Shown here: positions 1-8,936 of the stretch, piece after piece | How positions within the stretch are numbered: position 1 is the first letter of the stretch | How the letters are laid out: every line of letters begins with the position of its first letter | Assembly: GCA_028713125.1 (NCBI GenBank) | Contig: JAQTOU010000002.1 | Coordinates: 78,583-142,582, forward strand | Length of the DNA: 64,000 nucleotides | Origin: Elusimicrobiales bacterium | GTDB lineage: Bacteria; Elusimicrobiota; Elusimicrobia; Elusimicrobiales; UBA9959 | Reading direction: 5' to 3' | Position numbers and translations under genes: made by a program | Notes under the pieces: model-generated | Databases searched by the model: none | What the model saw: the letters and a program-made list of their open reading frames with translations, nothing else | What the model was told of the DNA's origin: nothing

Positions 1-125
1 TACTCGGCATCATTTCCGGCAAGATGCGCATCCACCATATAAAGATACTGCCCGGCGACAAAGTGAAAATGGAACTGTCCCCGTACGATCTCAGCAAGGG
101 CCGGATAGTGTACAGGGAAAAATAA
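1..125 (+). CDS. infA: Translation initiation factor IF-1, 3' part
   Basis: The window opens inside this gene. Reading from base 3, 40 residues remain, ending in a run typical of the IF-1 C-terminus: a GKMR..H.I.ILPGD.V core, then [10 protein letters not shown] and a basic tail before TAA. IF-1 is a small OB-fold protein that binds the 30S A site during initiation. It is followed 48 bases on by rpmJ, the usual infA-rpmJ-rpsM order. The 5' part lies outside the window, so length and start cannot be judged. Confidence 0.93.
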   Translation, partial: LGIISGKMRIHHIKILPGDKVKMELSPYDLSKGRIVYREK

Positions 126-173
126 GCTGAATTTCAGTAAGCGGTGCGGAATAATACAGTCAGAGGTGCTTCA

Positions 174-287
174 ATGAAAGTAAGAGCGAGCGTAAAGAAA
201 ATTTGTGTAAAGTGCGTGATAGTCAGGCGCAAGGGCGTGGTACGCGTGATCTGCGACGATCCGCGCCACAAGCAGCGCCAGGGCTGA
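174..287 (+). CDS. rpmJ: 50S ribosomal protein L36
   Basis: A 37-residue protein, full length for L36. It starts at the ATG following GAGGTG and ends in the conserved DPRHKQRQG tail. The zinc ligands of the C+ form are all present: C11, C14, C27 and H32. L36 sits in the large subunit near the GTPase centre region. It lies between infA and rpsM as in most bacterial alpha operons. Confidence 0.95.
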   Translation: MKVRASVKKICVKCVIVRRKGVVRVICDDPRHKQRQG

Positions 288-302
288 ACCAGTAAGCAGC
301 GG

Positions 303-317
303 CCGGCTTAACGCCGG
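303..317 (+). other. Short hairpin upstream of rpsM
   Basis: CCGGC (303-307) pairs with GCCGG (313-317) around a TTAAC loop, between rpmJ and rpsM. There is no T-run, so it is not a terminator. It may be an RNA processing or translational control structure; no known S4-type operator was recognised here. Confidence 0.25.
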
Positions 318-354
318 GAAAATATCGATCAACAGCGGTTAAAGAGGAGAAAGT

Positions 355-753
355 ATGGCACGTATAGCAGGTGTGGATTTACCCAGAGAGAAGAAGGTCA
401 GCATCGCCCTCGCCTATGTCTTCGGCATCGGGCGGCCCATGGCTAAAAAGATACTTGAGGGCCTGAAAGCCCAGATCGACCCTGAGATCAGGGTAAAAGA
501 TCTCACCGAGGACCAGGTGGGTCTGCTTAACGCCTACATCGCGAAAGAGTACAAGGTAGAGGGCGAGCTCCGCAGGGAGATCTCCGCCAACCTTAAGCGC
601 TTTGTCGAAATAAACAGCTACCGCGGCTACCGGCACAGAAGGAATCTTCCCGCCCGCGGCCAGCGCACCCGCACCAACGCCCGCACCCGCAGGGGCCGGA
701 GACGCACGGTGGGTTCGTCCGCCAAGGCGGCGGCAGCGACGGCGAAGGCTTAA
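355..753 (+). CDS. rpsM: 30S ribosomal protein S13
   Basis: 132 residues, starting [10 protein letters not shown] as S13 does, with an AGAGGAGA ribosome-binding site before the ATG. S13 is in the head of the small subunit and contacts the P-site tRNA and the B1 bridges. The basic C-terminal [18 protein letters not shown] segment is intact, then an Ala/Lys-rich extension (about residues 120-132) not found in short S13 forms. Next in the alpha operon is rpsK, 53 bases on, across a GC-rich hairpin. Confidence 0.96.
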   Translation: MARIAGVDLPREKKVSIALAYVFGIGRPMAKKILEGLKAQIDPEIRVKDLTEDQVGLLNAYIAKEYKVEGELRREISANLKRFVEINSYRGYRHRRNLPARGQRTRTNARTRRGRRRTVGSSAKAAAATAKA

Positions 754-760
754 GGCGGAT

Positions 761-779
761 CCCCCCGCCCTGCGGGGGG
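761..779 (+). other. GC hairpin between rpsM and rpsK
   Basis: CCCCCCGC (761-768) and GCGGGGGG (772-779) form a perfect 8-bp stem with a 3-base loop. No U-tract follows, so termination is unlikely. It could protect mRNA ends or separate translation of the two cistrons. Confidence 0.4.
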
Positions 780-806
780 AAATACTACGGAGGATGATTT
801 AAAACT

Positions 807-1235
807 ATGGCAGACGAAAATAAAAACCAGGCCCAGGACGGGGCGAAGAAACCCGACCAGAAAGTTCAGGCCAAGCGCCGTTACCGCACCGTGGCGTTCG
901 CCCGCGTGTACGTCAACTGCTCTTTCAACAACACCATCATAACCTTTACCGACGAGAAGGGCGGCGTCATCGCCTGGTCCACTTCCGGCGGCAACGGTTT
1001 CCGCGGCACCAAGAAGGGCACCCCCTTCGCGGCGCAGATCACCGCGGCAAAAGCCTCGGCCAAGGCCGCCGATTACGGCGTGAGGCAGGCCATGGTTTTC
1101 GTGAGCGGCCCCGGCCCCGGGCGCGAGACCGCCATCCGCGGCATCGCCCAGAGCGGCATACACGTGGTCTCCATCAAGGATATCACCCCGATCCCGCACA
1201 ACGGCTGCAGGCCGCCCAAGGCGCGCAGAGTATAA
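807..1235 (+). CDS. rpsK: 30S ribosomal protein S11
   Basis: 142 residues with the typical S11 core: NNTIITFTD, a GFRGTKKGTPFAAQ segment, VSGPGPGRE and the C-terminal DITPIPHNGCRPPKARRV. The first 27 residues are a hydrophilic, charged leader that makes it longer than the usual S11 of about 129 residues. S11 lies on the 30S platform near the E site. It is preceded by GGAGGA, 12 bases before the ATG, and followed by rpsD. Confidence 0.96.
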   Translation: MADENKNQAQDGAKKPDQKVQAKRRYRTVAFARVYVNCSFNNTIITFTDEKGGVIAWSTSGGNGFRGTKKGTPFAAQITAAKASAKAADYGVRQAMVFVSGPGPGRETAIRGIAQSGIHVVSIKDITPIPHNGCRPPKARRV

Positions 1236-1281
1236 TAACGCCGTCAAGTACTGACCTGGCGAAACTAGCAAGGAGACTTTA

Positions 1282-1920
1282 ATGTCGAGATATACCGGAC
1301 CCAGCTGCAAGAAATGCGTAAAAGTAAGTCAGAAGATGTTCCTCAAGGGAACCAAGTGCCACACTAACTGCCTTGTGGACCGCGCCGCGAAAGCCGAGAA
1401 GGACAAGCGCTTCTCCGCCGGCAAGCGCCCGACCAAGATGTCGGATTACGGCAAACATCTCCGCGAGAAGCAGATAGCCCGCCTCTCCGCCCAGGTGACC
1501 GAAGCCCAGTTCAAGCGCTTCTTCAACAAGGCCTCCAAGGACAAGGGCCAGACCGGCGCGGCCCTGCTGCGCTTCCTGGAAGTCCGCCTCGACAATATAG
1601 TGCGGCGCCTCGGTTTCGCCGTGTCGCTCAAAGCGGCGCGCCAGCTCGTCAACCACGGGCATATCACGGTCAACGGCCGCTGCCTGGATATCCCTTCCGC
1701 CATCCTCAAGCCCGGCGACGAGGTGTCCATAAACGCGAAGACCGCGGAGACGGTCCTGGTCAAGCAGGGCCTGGAGCACGCCGAGAAGACCACCCAGCGC
1801 CCCAGCTTCCTGTCGTGGGACGCCGGTTCCAAGAAGGGCAAGCTCGTGCGCTGGCCCGACCGCGCGGAGTCAAGCATCTCCGTCGATGAACAGCTCATCG
1901 TCGAGTTCTACTCCAAATAA
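1282..1920 (+). CDS. rpsD: 30S ribosomal protein S4, zinc-binding form
   Basis: 212 residues. S4 starts 30S assembly and often represses its own operon. The N-terminus carries C9, C12, C26 and C30 (C-x2-C-x13-C-x3-C), the zinc-binding form of S4. The S4 RNA-binding domain lies about residues 98-160 (VRLDNIVRRLGFA, QLVNHGHITVNG). The C-terminus ends LIVEFYSK, as is typical. A GGAGAC site precedes the ATG. It lies directly before rpoA. Confidence 0.96.
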   Translation: MSRYTGPSCKKCVKVSQKMFLKGTKCHTNCLVDRAAKAEKDKRFSAGKRPTKMSDYGKHLREKQIARLSAQVTEAQFKRFFNKASKDKGQTGAALLRFLEVRLDNIVRRLGFAVSLKAARQLVNHGHITVNGRCLDIPSAILKPGDEVSINAKTAETVLVKQGLEHAEKTTQRPSFLSWDAGSKKGKLVRWPDRAESSISVDEQLIVEFYSK

Positions 1921-1959
1921 GCGACGGTTTAATTCTATTCCAAGCAAGCGAGGTTACTA

Positions 1960-2934
1960 ATGGCAACTTTCTCAAAGCAGCTGGTTATTCCCGAAGCCCT
2001 CAACATCGACGACAAGTCGAAGACCGAGAACTACTCCAGGTTCACCGCCGAGCCCTACGAAAAGGGCTACGGCCACACCGTGGGTAATTCCCTGCGCCGC
2101 ATCCTGCTCTCCAGCCTCGAGGGCGCGGCCGTGGTGGCCGTGCGCATCAAGGGCGCCAGGCACGAATATTCCGCCGTCAACGGCGTGCAGGAAGACGTGG
2201 TGAATATCGTCCTGAACCTCAAGAAGCTCCGCGTGCGCCTCAAGGGCGAGGGCCCCGAGACCGTGCAGATCTCCGTAAAGGGGAAGAAGGAAGTTAAAGC
2301 TTCCGACATCCGCGAGAACTCCAACGTCGACATCATCAACAAGGACCTCGTGATAGCCCACGTGGAATCCGGCGCCGAGTTCGAAGCCGAGCTCGAGATC
2401 GCCCGCGGTTCCGGCTACCTCACTTCCGACGAGATCCGCGCCCGCATGAACCTCCCGATGGAGTTCATCCCCATGGACGCGATCTTCTCCCCGATCCAGA
2501 AAGTCCACTACACCGTGGAGAACGCCCGCGTGGGCCAGCGCACCGACTACGACAAGCTCGTGCTCGAGGTCTGGACCGACGGGACGCTGAGCCCCGCCGC
2601 CGCCGTCAGCAACACCGCCGCGCTGCTGCGCCGCTCCATAATGCCTTTCCTGCCGGCCGAAGAAGCCGCGAAGGAACCCGCCAAGGCCGAGGAAGCCAAG
2701 AAAGAAGCCGGCGGCGAGCTGTCCGGCAAGCTGGACCAGGGCGTGGAGATGATCGAACTCTCCTCCCGCGCGTCCAACTGCCTCAAGGTGGCCGGCATCC
2801 GCACGATCGGCGAACTGGTCCGCAAGTCCGAGGACGACCTGCTGGCCGTGAAGAATTTCGGGCAGAAATCGCTCGACGAGATCAAGGAAAAGCTCAAAGA
2901 GATGGGCCTTGACCTCGGCATGAAGATAGACTAA
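1960..2934 (+). CDS. rpoA: RNA polymerase alpha subunit
   Basis: 324 residues, normal length. The N-terminal dimerisation domain (about 1-232) includes GYGHTVGNSLRRILLSS. After a charged Ala/Lys/Glu-rich linker (about 233-252), the C-terminal domain (about 255-324) carries LSSRASNCLKVAGIRTIGEL and an NFGQKSLDEIKEKL helix-hairpin-helix that binds UP elements and activators. Last but one gene of the alpha operon, 21 bases before rplQ. Confidence 0.97.
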   Translation: MATFSKQLVIPEALNIDDKSKTENYSRFTAEPYEKGYGHTVGNSLRRILLSSLEGAAVVAVRIKGARHEYSAVNGVQEDVVNIVLNLKKLRVRLKGEGPETVQISVKGKKEVKASDIRENSNVDIINKDLVIAHVESGAEFEAELEIARGSGYLTSDEIRARMNLPMEFIPMDAIFSPIQKVHYTVENARVGQRTDYDKLVLEVWTDGTLSPAAAVSNTAALLRRSIMPFLPAEEAAKEPAKAEEAKKEAGGELSGKLDQGVEMIELSSRASNCLKVAGIRTIGELVRKSEDDLLAVKNFGQKSLDEIKEKLKEMGLDLGMKID

Positions 2935-2955
2935 GATTATTTTTAAGGAACCCTT

Positions 2956-3297
2956 ATGATAAACAACCTGGGCGCCAGAAAACTTTCAAGGACCGGCTCT
3001 CACCGCCGGGCGATGTTCTCCAACATGGCTACGAGCCTCCTGCTGCACGAGAAGGTGGAAACCACCCTCCCGAAGGCCAAGGAACTCCGCCGCGTGGTGG
3101 AGCGCGTGATCGCCGACGCGAAGAACAACCGCCGCGTCGAAGTCCGCCGCATCATCAAAGATAAAGTCGTGTACCACAAGGTGTTCGACGTGCTCGCCCC
3201 CCGCTACAAAGAGCGGCCCGGCGGCTTTACCCGCATCCTCAAGCTCGGCGCCCGCAGGGGCGACGCGGCCGAAGCGGCGCTGGTTAAACTGGTTTAA
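2956..3297 (+). CDS. rplQ: 50S ribosomal protein L17
   Basis: 113 residues, compact bacterial L17. The N-terminus (residues 9-33) includes LSRTGSHRRAMFSNMATSLL, and the C-terminus has YKERPGGFTRILKLG. L17 lies near the peptide exit tunnel. It usually ends the alpha operon; here mreB starts only 12 bases after its stop, so ribosomal and cell-shape genes are probably co-transcribed. Confidence 0.96.
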   Translation: MINNLGARKLSRTGSHRRAMFSNMATSLLLHEKVETTLPKAKELRRVVERVIADAKNNRRVEVRRIIKDKVVYHKVFDVLAPRYKERPGGFTRILKLGARRGDAAEAALVKLV

Positions 3298-3309
3298 TTC
3301 AGGAGCTTA

Positions 3310-4353
3310 ATGGGACTGTTCGACTACTTTTTCAGCCTGTTCTCCAACGATATCGGGATAGATCTCGGCACCGCGAATACCCTTGTATATGTAAAAGGCA
3401 AGGGTATCGTGCTGCGTGAGCCTTCCGTCGTCGCGATAGACAAGAACAGGCGGAAAGTGCTGGCCGTGGGCGCGGAAGCCAAGCTGATGCTGGGCCGCAC
3501 CCCGTCGAACATCGTCGCCGTGCGCCCGCTCCGGAACGGCGTGATCGCCGACTTCGAACTCACACAGGAGCTCATAAAATATTTCATCCGCAAGGTGCAT
3601 AACAGGCGCAGCCTGCTGCATCCCCGCATAGTGATAGGCATCCCGTCGGGCATAACCGAAGTGGAGAAGCGCGCCGTGCAGGAATCCGCCGAACAGGCGG
3701 GCGCCCGCGAGGTGCAGCTTATAGAGGAGCCTATGGCCGCCGCCATAGGTTCGGACCTCCCGGTTTCTGAGCCTCACGCCAGCATGATATGCGATATAGG
3801 CGGCGGCACCACCGAGGTGGCGGTCATCTCGCTGGGCGGCATGGTCGTAGCGAAGTCCATCGACGTGGCCGGGGACGAGATGGACGAGTGCATAGTGCAG
3901 TATTTCCGGCGCAAGCACAATTTAGTCATAGGCGAAACTACCGCGGAAGAGGTAAAGATACAGATCGGTTCGGTTTTCCCTTTAAAAGAAGAAAAAACGA
4001 TTGAAGTTAAGGGCAGGGACCAGGCCAAGGGGCTGCCCAAGACGATTCTTGTGACTTCTGAAGAGATAAGGCAGGCCCTCATGGAGCCTGTCCAGCTGAT
4101 AGTGGACGTGATCAAGCAGGTGCTGGAGGCTACTCCGCCCGAACTTTCCTCGGACCTCGTGGACCGCGGGATGGTGCTGGCCGGCGGCGGCTCGCTCCTG
4201 CGCGGTTTCCCGGAGCTGATCCGGCAGGAAACCGAACTGCCCGTCCACAGGGCTGCCGATCCTTTGAGCTGTGTCGCCTTGGGTTGCGGTAAGTATCTTG
4301 AAGAGCTGGATAAGATCCAGCGGCCCGAATTCCTGAATTCCTACCGCAGCTGA
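3310..4353 (+). CDS. mreB: Rod shape-determining actin homologue MreB
   Basis: 347 residues, usual MreB length. MreB filaments on the inner membrane direct the elongasome. Visible are the phosphate-1 motif ([19 protein letters not shown], about residues 16-35), phosphate-2 ([18 protein letters not shown], about 161-178) and the adenosine motif [16 protein letters not shown] near residue 290. The start follows a TCAGGAG site close to rplQ. mreC, mreD, mrdA and rodA follow in order, the complete core elongasome. Confidence 0.96.
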   Translation: MGLFDYFFSLFSNDIGIDLGTANTLVYVKGKGIVLREPSVVAIDKNRRKVLAVGAEAKLMLGRTPSNIVAVRPLRNGVIADFELTQELIKYFIRKVHNRRSLLHPRIVIGIPSGITEVEKRAVQESAEQAGAREVQLIEEPMAAAIGSDLPVSEPHASMICDIGGGTTEVAVISLGGMVVAKSIDVAGDEMDECIVQYFRRKHNLVIGETTAEEVKIQIGSVFPLKEEKTIEVKGRDQAKGLPKTILVTSEEIRQALMEPVQLIVDVIKQVLEATPPELSSDLVDRGMVLAGGGSLLRGFPELIRQETELPVHRAADPLSCVALGCGKYLEELDKIQRPEFLNSYRS

Positions 4354-4389
4354 CCCCTTTAGAGGGGCGGGCGGTTTTCAGGAGGGGTC
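4352..4389 (+). promoter_or_regulatory. Two competing hairpins between mreB and mreC
   Basis: The CCCCT at 4354-4358 can pair either with AGGGG at 4363-4367 (short loop) or, extended to GACCCCT (4352-4358), with AGGGGTC at 4383-4389 (7 bp, 24-base loop). The two folds exclude each other. The second lies just upstream of the mreC ribosome-binding region. A role in setting MreB to MreC ratio is inference only. Confidence 0.3.
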
Positions 4390-4405
4390 CTCAAGGCGAT
4401 AGGCG

Positions 4406-5263
4406 ATGAGCAGAGAAAAGGACGCAGCTAACTACGCGGTAGTTTTTTTTGCCGTCCTGTCGGTCCTCCTCCTTATTTTCCCCGCATCAAAAATAGCGCA
4501 TACGGCCCGGATCGTGGCCAGCTACAGTCTTTACCCCTCGCTGCATTACGGCGCCCGGTACGGGTATTTCGTGCGCAACGTCCCGGCTAATTTCGTCTCG
4601 CTGCTGAGCACGGACCAGGAGAACCGCGCCCTCAGGGAGAAGGTGAAGGATCTCGAGGTGAAGCTCCTTAACGCCTCCGCGGCGGTTTCCGAGAACGAGC
4701 GGCTCGCGCAGGAGCTGAGGCTTTCCCATACCCTGCCCTGGGCCGGCTCCTGGGCCAGGGTGGTCAATAAGACGCCGTCCGACTGGTACGGCTCCTTCTT
4801 CATAAGCAAGGGTTCGGATGACGGCATAGAAGTGAACGACACCGTCCTCGGCATGCAGGAGGGCCGCGCCGGGCTGGCGGGCCGCGTGTTCGAGGTTTAC
4901 CCCAAATTTTCTAAGGTCCTGCTGATCACCAACAGCGCCGCCTCCGCGGTCTGCTCGATCGCGCCGTCCGGGCTTGAGGCGCTGGTGGAGGGCAAGGGCA
5001 CCTGGCTGCTGAAGGTTAACTATGTCCCGGAGCAGTCGGAACTGGCGGAGGGCGCGGAGATCACTACCGCTTCCGGCGGCCTGCTTTTCCCGGCCGGCGT
5101 GCCGGTAGGCAAAGTGACCAAGGTCTACCCGAGGGAATCTTTCATGAATTTCATCACTGCCGACGTGACGCCGGCCGTGGACCTGAACACGCTTAAAGAG
5201 GTCTTCGTCGTGAGGCGGCACCTGCAGCAGGAAAATATTCCGGCGGCCGGAGCGGAACGCTGA
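4406..5263 (+). CDS. mreC: Rod shape-determining protein MreC
   Basis: 285 residues. MreC is a periplasmic scaffold that activates PBP2. It has a membrane anchor at about residues 9-28, a coiled coil at about 70-105 (repeated Glu/Leu/Lys heptads) that mediates dimerisation, and a C-terminal beta domain with the usual VNKTPSDWYGSFFISKGSDDG and ASGGLLFPAGVPVGKV stretches. The stop overlaps the mreD start by one base, so the two are translationally coupled. Confidence 0.94.
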   Translation: MSREKDAANYAVVFFAVLSVLLLIFPASKIAHTARIVASYSLYPSLHYGARYGYFVRNVPANFVSLLSTDQENRALREKVKDLEVKLLNASAAVSENERLAQELRLSHTLPWAGSWARVVNKTPSDWYGSFFISKGSDDGIEVNDTVLGMQEGRAGLAGRVFEVYPKFSKVLLITNSAASAVCSIAPSGLEALVEGKGTWLLKVNYVPEQSELAEGAEITTASGGLLFPAGVPVGKVTKVYPRESFMNFITADVTPAVDLNTLKEVFVVRRHLQQENIPAAGAER

Positions 5264-5742
5264 TGGCTATAATCCTCGAGATCCTCCTGTACCTGGCCTC
5301 CGGCACTTTTTACTGGTGGTGGACGCAGAACCTGGCCTTTTTCGGCCTCGCGCCCAATTTTATCTTCGCGGCGGCCCTGAGCGCGGCCATCCTCGCCGGA
5401 CCGGTGAAGGCCGTGGCCTGGGGTTTTTTCCTGGGGCTTTACGCCGACATCCTGGGAGTCAGCGCTTTCGGCGGCTACGCGCTCACTTATTCGCTGATGG
5501 CTTACGCCGTCTACGTCGTGAAGCGCCACTTCGACATGGACAGCTTTTTCTCCCAGCTGGTCGCAGCGCTTTCCCTTTCCTGGATCAGCATGTTTTTCTA
5601 CCAGGGGCTCAGCCTTGTTTTTTTCAGGATAAATCCCACCGGCCTTAAAATTTTCCTTACGGAACCTTTCCTGAACGCGCTGGCAGTGCCGGTCGTGTTC
5701 CAGGTGTTCTACTGGCTCAAGCGGCGGACAGGGATACTATGA
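5263..5742 (+). CDS. mreD: Rod shape-determining membrane protein MreD
   Basis: 159 residues, nearly all hydrophobic, with about five membrane helices. MreD is poorly conserved in sequence; length, topology and position between mreC and mrdA make the call. It has the FAAALSAAILAGPVKAVAWG and LYADILGVSAFGGYALTYSL stretches with the small-residue spacing seen in ECF-like MreD folds. It overlaps mrdA by four bases (ATGA). Confidence 0.88.
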   Translation: MAIILEILLYLASGTFYWWWTQNLAFFGLAPNFIFAAALSAAILAGPVKAVAWGFFLGLYADILGVSAFGGYALTYSLMAYAVYVVKRHFDMDSFFSQLVAALSLSWISMFFYQGLSLVFFRINPTGLKIFLTEPFLNALAVPVVFQVFYWLKRRTGIL

Positions 5743-7595
5743 TCGACCGCCAGATACCGCAGGAAAGGCTCGAGCTGCTCTGGATACTGGCCTACGCGGC
5801 CGCGCTCATCTTCATCCTGCGGCTGGTGAACCTGCAGGTGCTGGGCGGGGCGCATTACAGGGAGATCGCGGAAAAGAACCGGACCCAGATCATAGCCCAG
5901 GCCGCGCCGCGCGGGCGCATCTTCTCCTCCGATGAAGTTGCGCTGGTCACCAGCAAACCTTCTTTCAGCCTCATTTATTTCCCAGGCCAGGCGAAAAGCG
6001 GCGCCGAGATAGACCGCATGGCCAGGGCCCTGGCCAGGCCGCTGGGCGCCGATTTCGACGCGCTGCGCAAGAATATTTACAAAGCGGCTTCGAGGGAGAA
6101 GCCGGTGCGCCTGGCGGAAAACCTGCCGCCCAAGATCATGCTGGCCCTTTCGGAGCTCAAGGCCGTGTATCCCGGCGTGGACGTTATCGTCGAGGCCAGG
6201 CGCTATTACCCCTTCGGCGCGTATCTCAGCCACCTGGTTGGCTACATAGGGAAGATGGACCCCAAGGAATGGGCCTCCCGCTCCAGGGACAAAAATTATT
6301 CCATGGACTCGCGGCTGGGCAAGGCCGGCCTGGAGCAGATGTACGAGAAGGAACTCAAGGGCAAGGACGGCGGGATCTACCTGGAGGTGGACTCCAGGGG
6401 CAAGCTTAACAGGGTGCTGGAAAGCCGCAAGTGGGTTCCCGGCGCCGACATTTTCCTGACCATAGATTCTAAAGCGCAGGCCGCCGCGGAGGAGGGCCTG
6501 AAGAAATCCATCAGCGGCAAGGGGGCCGTGGTGGCGCTGGACCCGCGGACGGGGGCCATCATCGCTTTCGCCTCCGCCCCAGATTATGATCCCAATATGT
6601 TCGTGCTGTCAGGCTCCGAAAGGGAAGGGCTGCCGGCGGGCAAGACCCTGCCCGAGTTCAACGTGGCGCTGCAGGGCAGCTATCCGCCCGGCTCAATTTT
6701 CAAGATAATCACCGCCGCCGCTATCCTCGAATCCGGCCGTGTCGGCACCGACGAGAAGTTCTATTGTCCCGGCTACTACGACGCCGGCAGCCGCGTTTTT
6801 AAATGCTGGGACAAGAAGGGGCATGGGCAGGTGTCTTTTATCGACGGCCTGGCCAAATCCTGCGACGTTTACTTCTATAACGCCGGCCAGCGCGCGGGCG
6901 CCCTGGCGATAGAGAAGCAGGCGCGGGCTTTCCGGCTGGGGCAGATCTCCGGCATCCCTCTGTCCGGCGAGAAGCCTGGCAACGTTTTCGGCCCGAGCCT
7001 GCGCGCCGCCAAGAAAAGCTACTGGTTCATAGGCGATACGCTGAACCAGGCCATAGGCCAGGGCGAGACCCTGATGACCCCGATGCAGGCCGCCGGCGAG
7101 ATCGCCGCGGTCGCCAACGGGGGGGTCTTTCACCGCCCTTATTACGTGGACCGCATAGTTAAAAGCGACGGCCAGCTTTTTTACCAGGGCAAACCCGAGA
7201 CTTTGAGCCGCATACAGCTGAAAGACAGCACCTGGCAACTTATCAGGGAAGGCTTGCGCAGCGTGGTGGAGGCGGGTACGGGCCAGGCCGGAAAAATAGC
7301 CGGCGCCGAGATCTACGGCAAGACCGGAACGGCGCAGAACCCGCAGGGGAAGGACCATGCCTGGTTCGTAGCTTACGCCACCGTCAACGACGAGCCCTCC
7401 AAGATAGCGGTGGCCGTGCTGGTGGAGCACGGCGAGCACGGGGCCTCGGCGGCCGTGCCTATAGCGAAAGCCGTGATAGAGGCCGCCCTGCGCTCGGAAC
7501 TTCCGGCTAAAAACGCGCCGGCCTCCCTGCCCAGGCTGCCCCATGGCCCGAAACTTCCGCTGCCTTCCGTGCTGCATCCCGGGAGCACCATATGA
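5739..7595 (+). CDS. mrdA: Penicillin-binding protein 2 (peptidoglycan transpeptidase)
   Basis: 618 residues. This class B PBP crosslinks peptidoglycan during elongation. One membrane helix lies at residues 13-31, followed by the pedestal/dimerisation domain and the transpeptidase domain. The catalytic motifs are complete: S319-x-x-K322 (GSIFK), S374-C375-D376 and K528-T529-G530 (YGKTGTAQ). The SxD second motif fits the PBP2 rather than the PBP3/FtsI branch. It overlaps both mreD and rodA by four bases, and rodA is its glycosyltransferase partner. Confidence 0.95.
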   Translation: MIDRQIPQERLELLWILAYAAALIFILRLVNLQVLGGAHYREIAEKNRTQIIAQAAPRGRIFSSDEVALVTSKPSFSLIYFPGQAKSGAEIDRMARALARPLGADFDALRKNIYKAASREKPVRLAENLPPKIMLALSELKAVYPGVDVIVEARRYYPFGAYLSHLVGYIGKMDPKEWASRSRDKNYSMDSRLGKAGLEQMYEKELKGKDGGIYLEVDSRGKLNRVLESRKWVPGADIFLTIDSKAQAAAEEGLKKSISGKGAVVALDPRTGAIIAFASAPDYDPNMFVLSGSEREGLPAGKTLPEFNVALQGSYPPGSIFKIITAAAILESGRVGTDEKFYCPGYYDAGSRVFKCWDKKGHGQVSFIDGLAKSCDVYFYNAGQRAGALAIEKQARAFRLGQISGIPLSGEKPGNVFGPSLRAAKKSYWFIGDTLNQAIGQGETLMTPMQAAGEIAAVANGGVFHRPYYVDRIVKSDGQLFYQGKPETLSRIQLKDSTWQLIREGLRSVVEAGTGQAGKIAGAEIYGKTGTAQNPQGKDHAWFVAYATVNDEPSKIAVAVLVEHGEHGASAAVPIAKAVIEAALRSELPAKNAPASLPRLPHGPKLPLPSVLHPGSTI

Positions 7596-8932
7596 TCTTC
7601 ACCCCCCAGGGAGGGCTTAAAAAAGGCAGGATAGACTGGGTGCTTTTCCTGGCCGCGATGTTCCTGCTTGCGCTGGGCACGATAGCTATTTTTTCCTCGG
7701 TGGCGGTGCTGCCCGGCCAGGCCCGCATAATCAGGGTGCAGCTAATAGCCATACCGTTGGCCATCCTCGTCTTCGGCGCGGCCTGGAGCCTTAACTACCA
7801 GGTCTACCAGGACCAGTGGAAATTCGTTTACGGCGTGATCCTGGCTTCTCTCGTCGGAGTTCTTCTGTTCGGAGTTGTGGACAAGGGCGCCAAATCCTGG
7901 TACCGCCTCCCGTATTTTTCCATACAGCCTTCCGAGTTCGCCCGCGTCGGGCTTATCCTGGTGCTGGCTAATTTCCTGGACAAGCGCATTTCCAAGATAA
8001 AGGAACTCCCCACGGTGCTGGGCGCTTTCGCGCTGTGCGTGCCGGTGTTCCTGCTCCTTATAAAGCAGCCGGACTTTTCCGCGATCCTGATAACCTTCCC
8101 GGTGGTCCTGATCATGCTCTTCGCCTCGGGCGCGAGCCTTTTCCACCTTTTCATCATACTCGGCTACGCCTTCATCTCCGCGCTTTTCCCCGTCCTCTGG
8201 AGCATCATTACCCTTACCCCCGAGCTCCTGGACAACGTCCTGGTAAACTATTTTTTCCATCTTTCCGATTCCTGGTTCAGCGCTTCCGCCTTCATGGCCT
8301 CCGTGGTCTTCGGCTGCTGGCTGCTCTGGCGTCTTTCGGTAAGGCTTTACGCAAATGTCTCCGGAGTCTACTTCGCCGGCGCCGCCCTGGTCCTGATGCT
8401 GGGCTTTTTCTCCGGCATGCTGGTGAAGAACCAGATGAAGGAATACCAGCAGAAGCGGCTTGAAGTTTTCCTTTCCCCGGAGACCGACCCGCGCGGCGCG
8501 GGCTACAATCTGCTGCAGGCGCGCATAGCCATAGGCTCCGGCGGCATACTCGGGCGCGGCGTATTTTCCGGCACCCAGTCGCGCCTCGGCTTCGTGCCCG
8601 AGAGGCACACCGACTTCATTCTGGCCGTCATCGGCGAGGAGCTGGGTTTCTGGGGCATGCTGCTGGTGACCGGGCTTTACGTGCTGCTGATGCGCAGGAC
8701 GATGCAGGGCGCGCGGCTGGCCCGCGACCGGTTCGGCTACCTGGTGAACTGCGGGATCTTCGGCATGTTCCTGGTATATTTCTGCATAAATTTCGGCATG
8801 CTTCTGGGGCTGTCGCCGGTGGCCGGGGTGCCGCTGCCGCTGGTTTCCTACGGCGGCTCCAATTTGGTGGCCACGCTGATGGCGCTGGGCATAGCCGAGT
8901 CGGTGTACGCGCGGCGGTACGCTTTGGTCTGA
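7592..8932 (+). CDS. rodA: RodA, SEDS peptidoglycan glycosyltransferase
   Basis: 446 residues. RodA polymerises lipid II glycan strands with PBP2. Signatures seen: GYNLLQARIAIGSGG near residue 305, PERHTDFILAVIGEELGFWG and the C-terminal VPLPLVSYGGSN. It is about 70 residues longer than the E. coli protein; the extra piece lies at about residues 204-280 (8201-8431) and adds what look like two membrane helices before MKEYQQKRLEVFL. The reading frame is clean, so this is an insertion and not a frameshift. Confidence 0.94.
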   Translation: MIFTPQGGLKKGRIDWVLFLAAMFLLALGTIAIFSSVAVLPGQARIIRVQLIAIPLAILVFGAAWSLNYQVYQDQWKFVYGVILASLVGVLLFGVVDKGAKSWYRLPYFSIQPSEFARVGLILVLANFLDKRISKIKELPTVLGAFALCVPVFLLLIKQPDFSAILITFPVVLIMLFASGASLFHLFIILGYAFISALFPVLWSIITLTPELLDNVLVNYFFHLSDSWFSASAFMASVVFGCWLLWRLSVRLYANVSGVYFAGAALVLMLGFFSGMLVKNQMKEYQQKRLEVFLSPETDPRGAGYNLLQARIAIGSGGILGRGVFSGTQSRLGFVPERHTDFILAVIGEELGFWGMLLVTGLYVLLMRRTMQGARLARDRFGYLVNCGIFGMFLVYFCINFGMLLGLSPVAGVPLPLVSYGGSNLVATLMALGIAESVYARRYALV

Positions 8933-8936
8933 GCTT

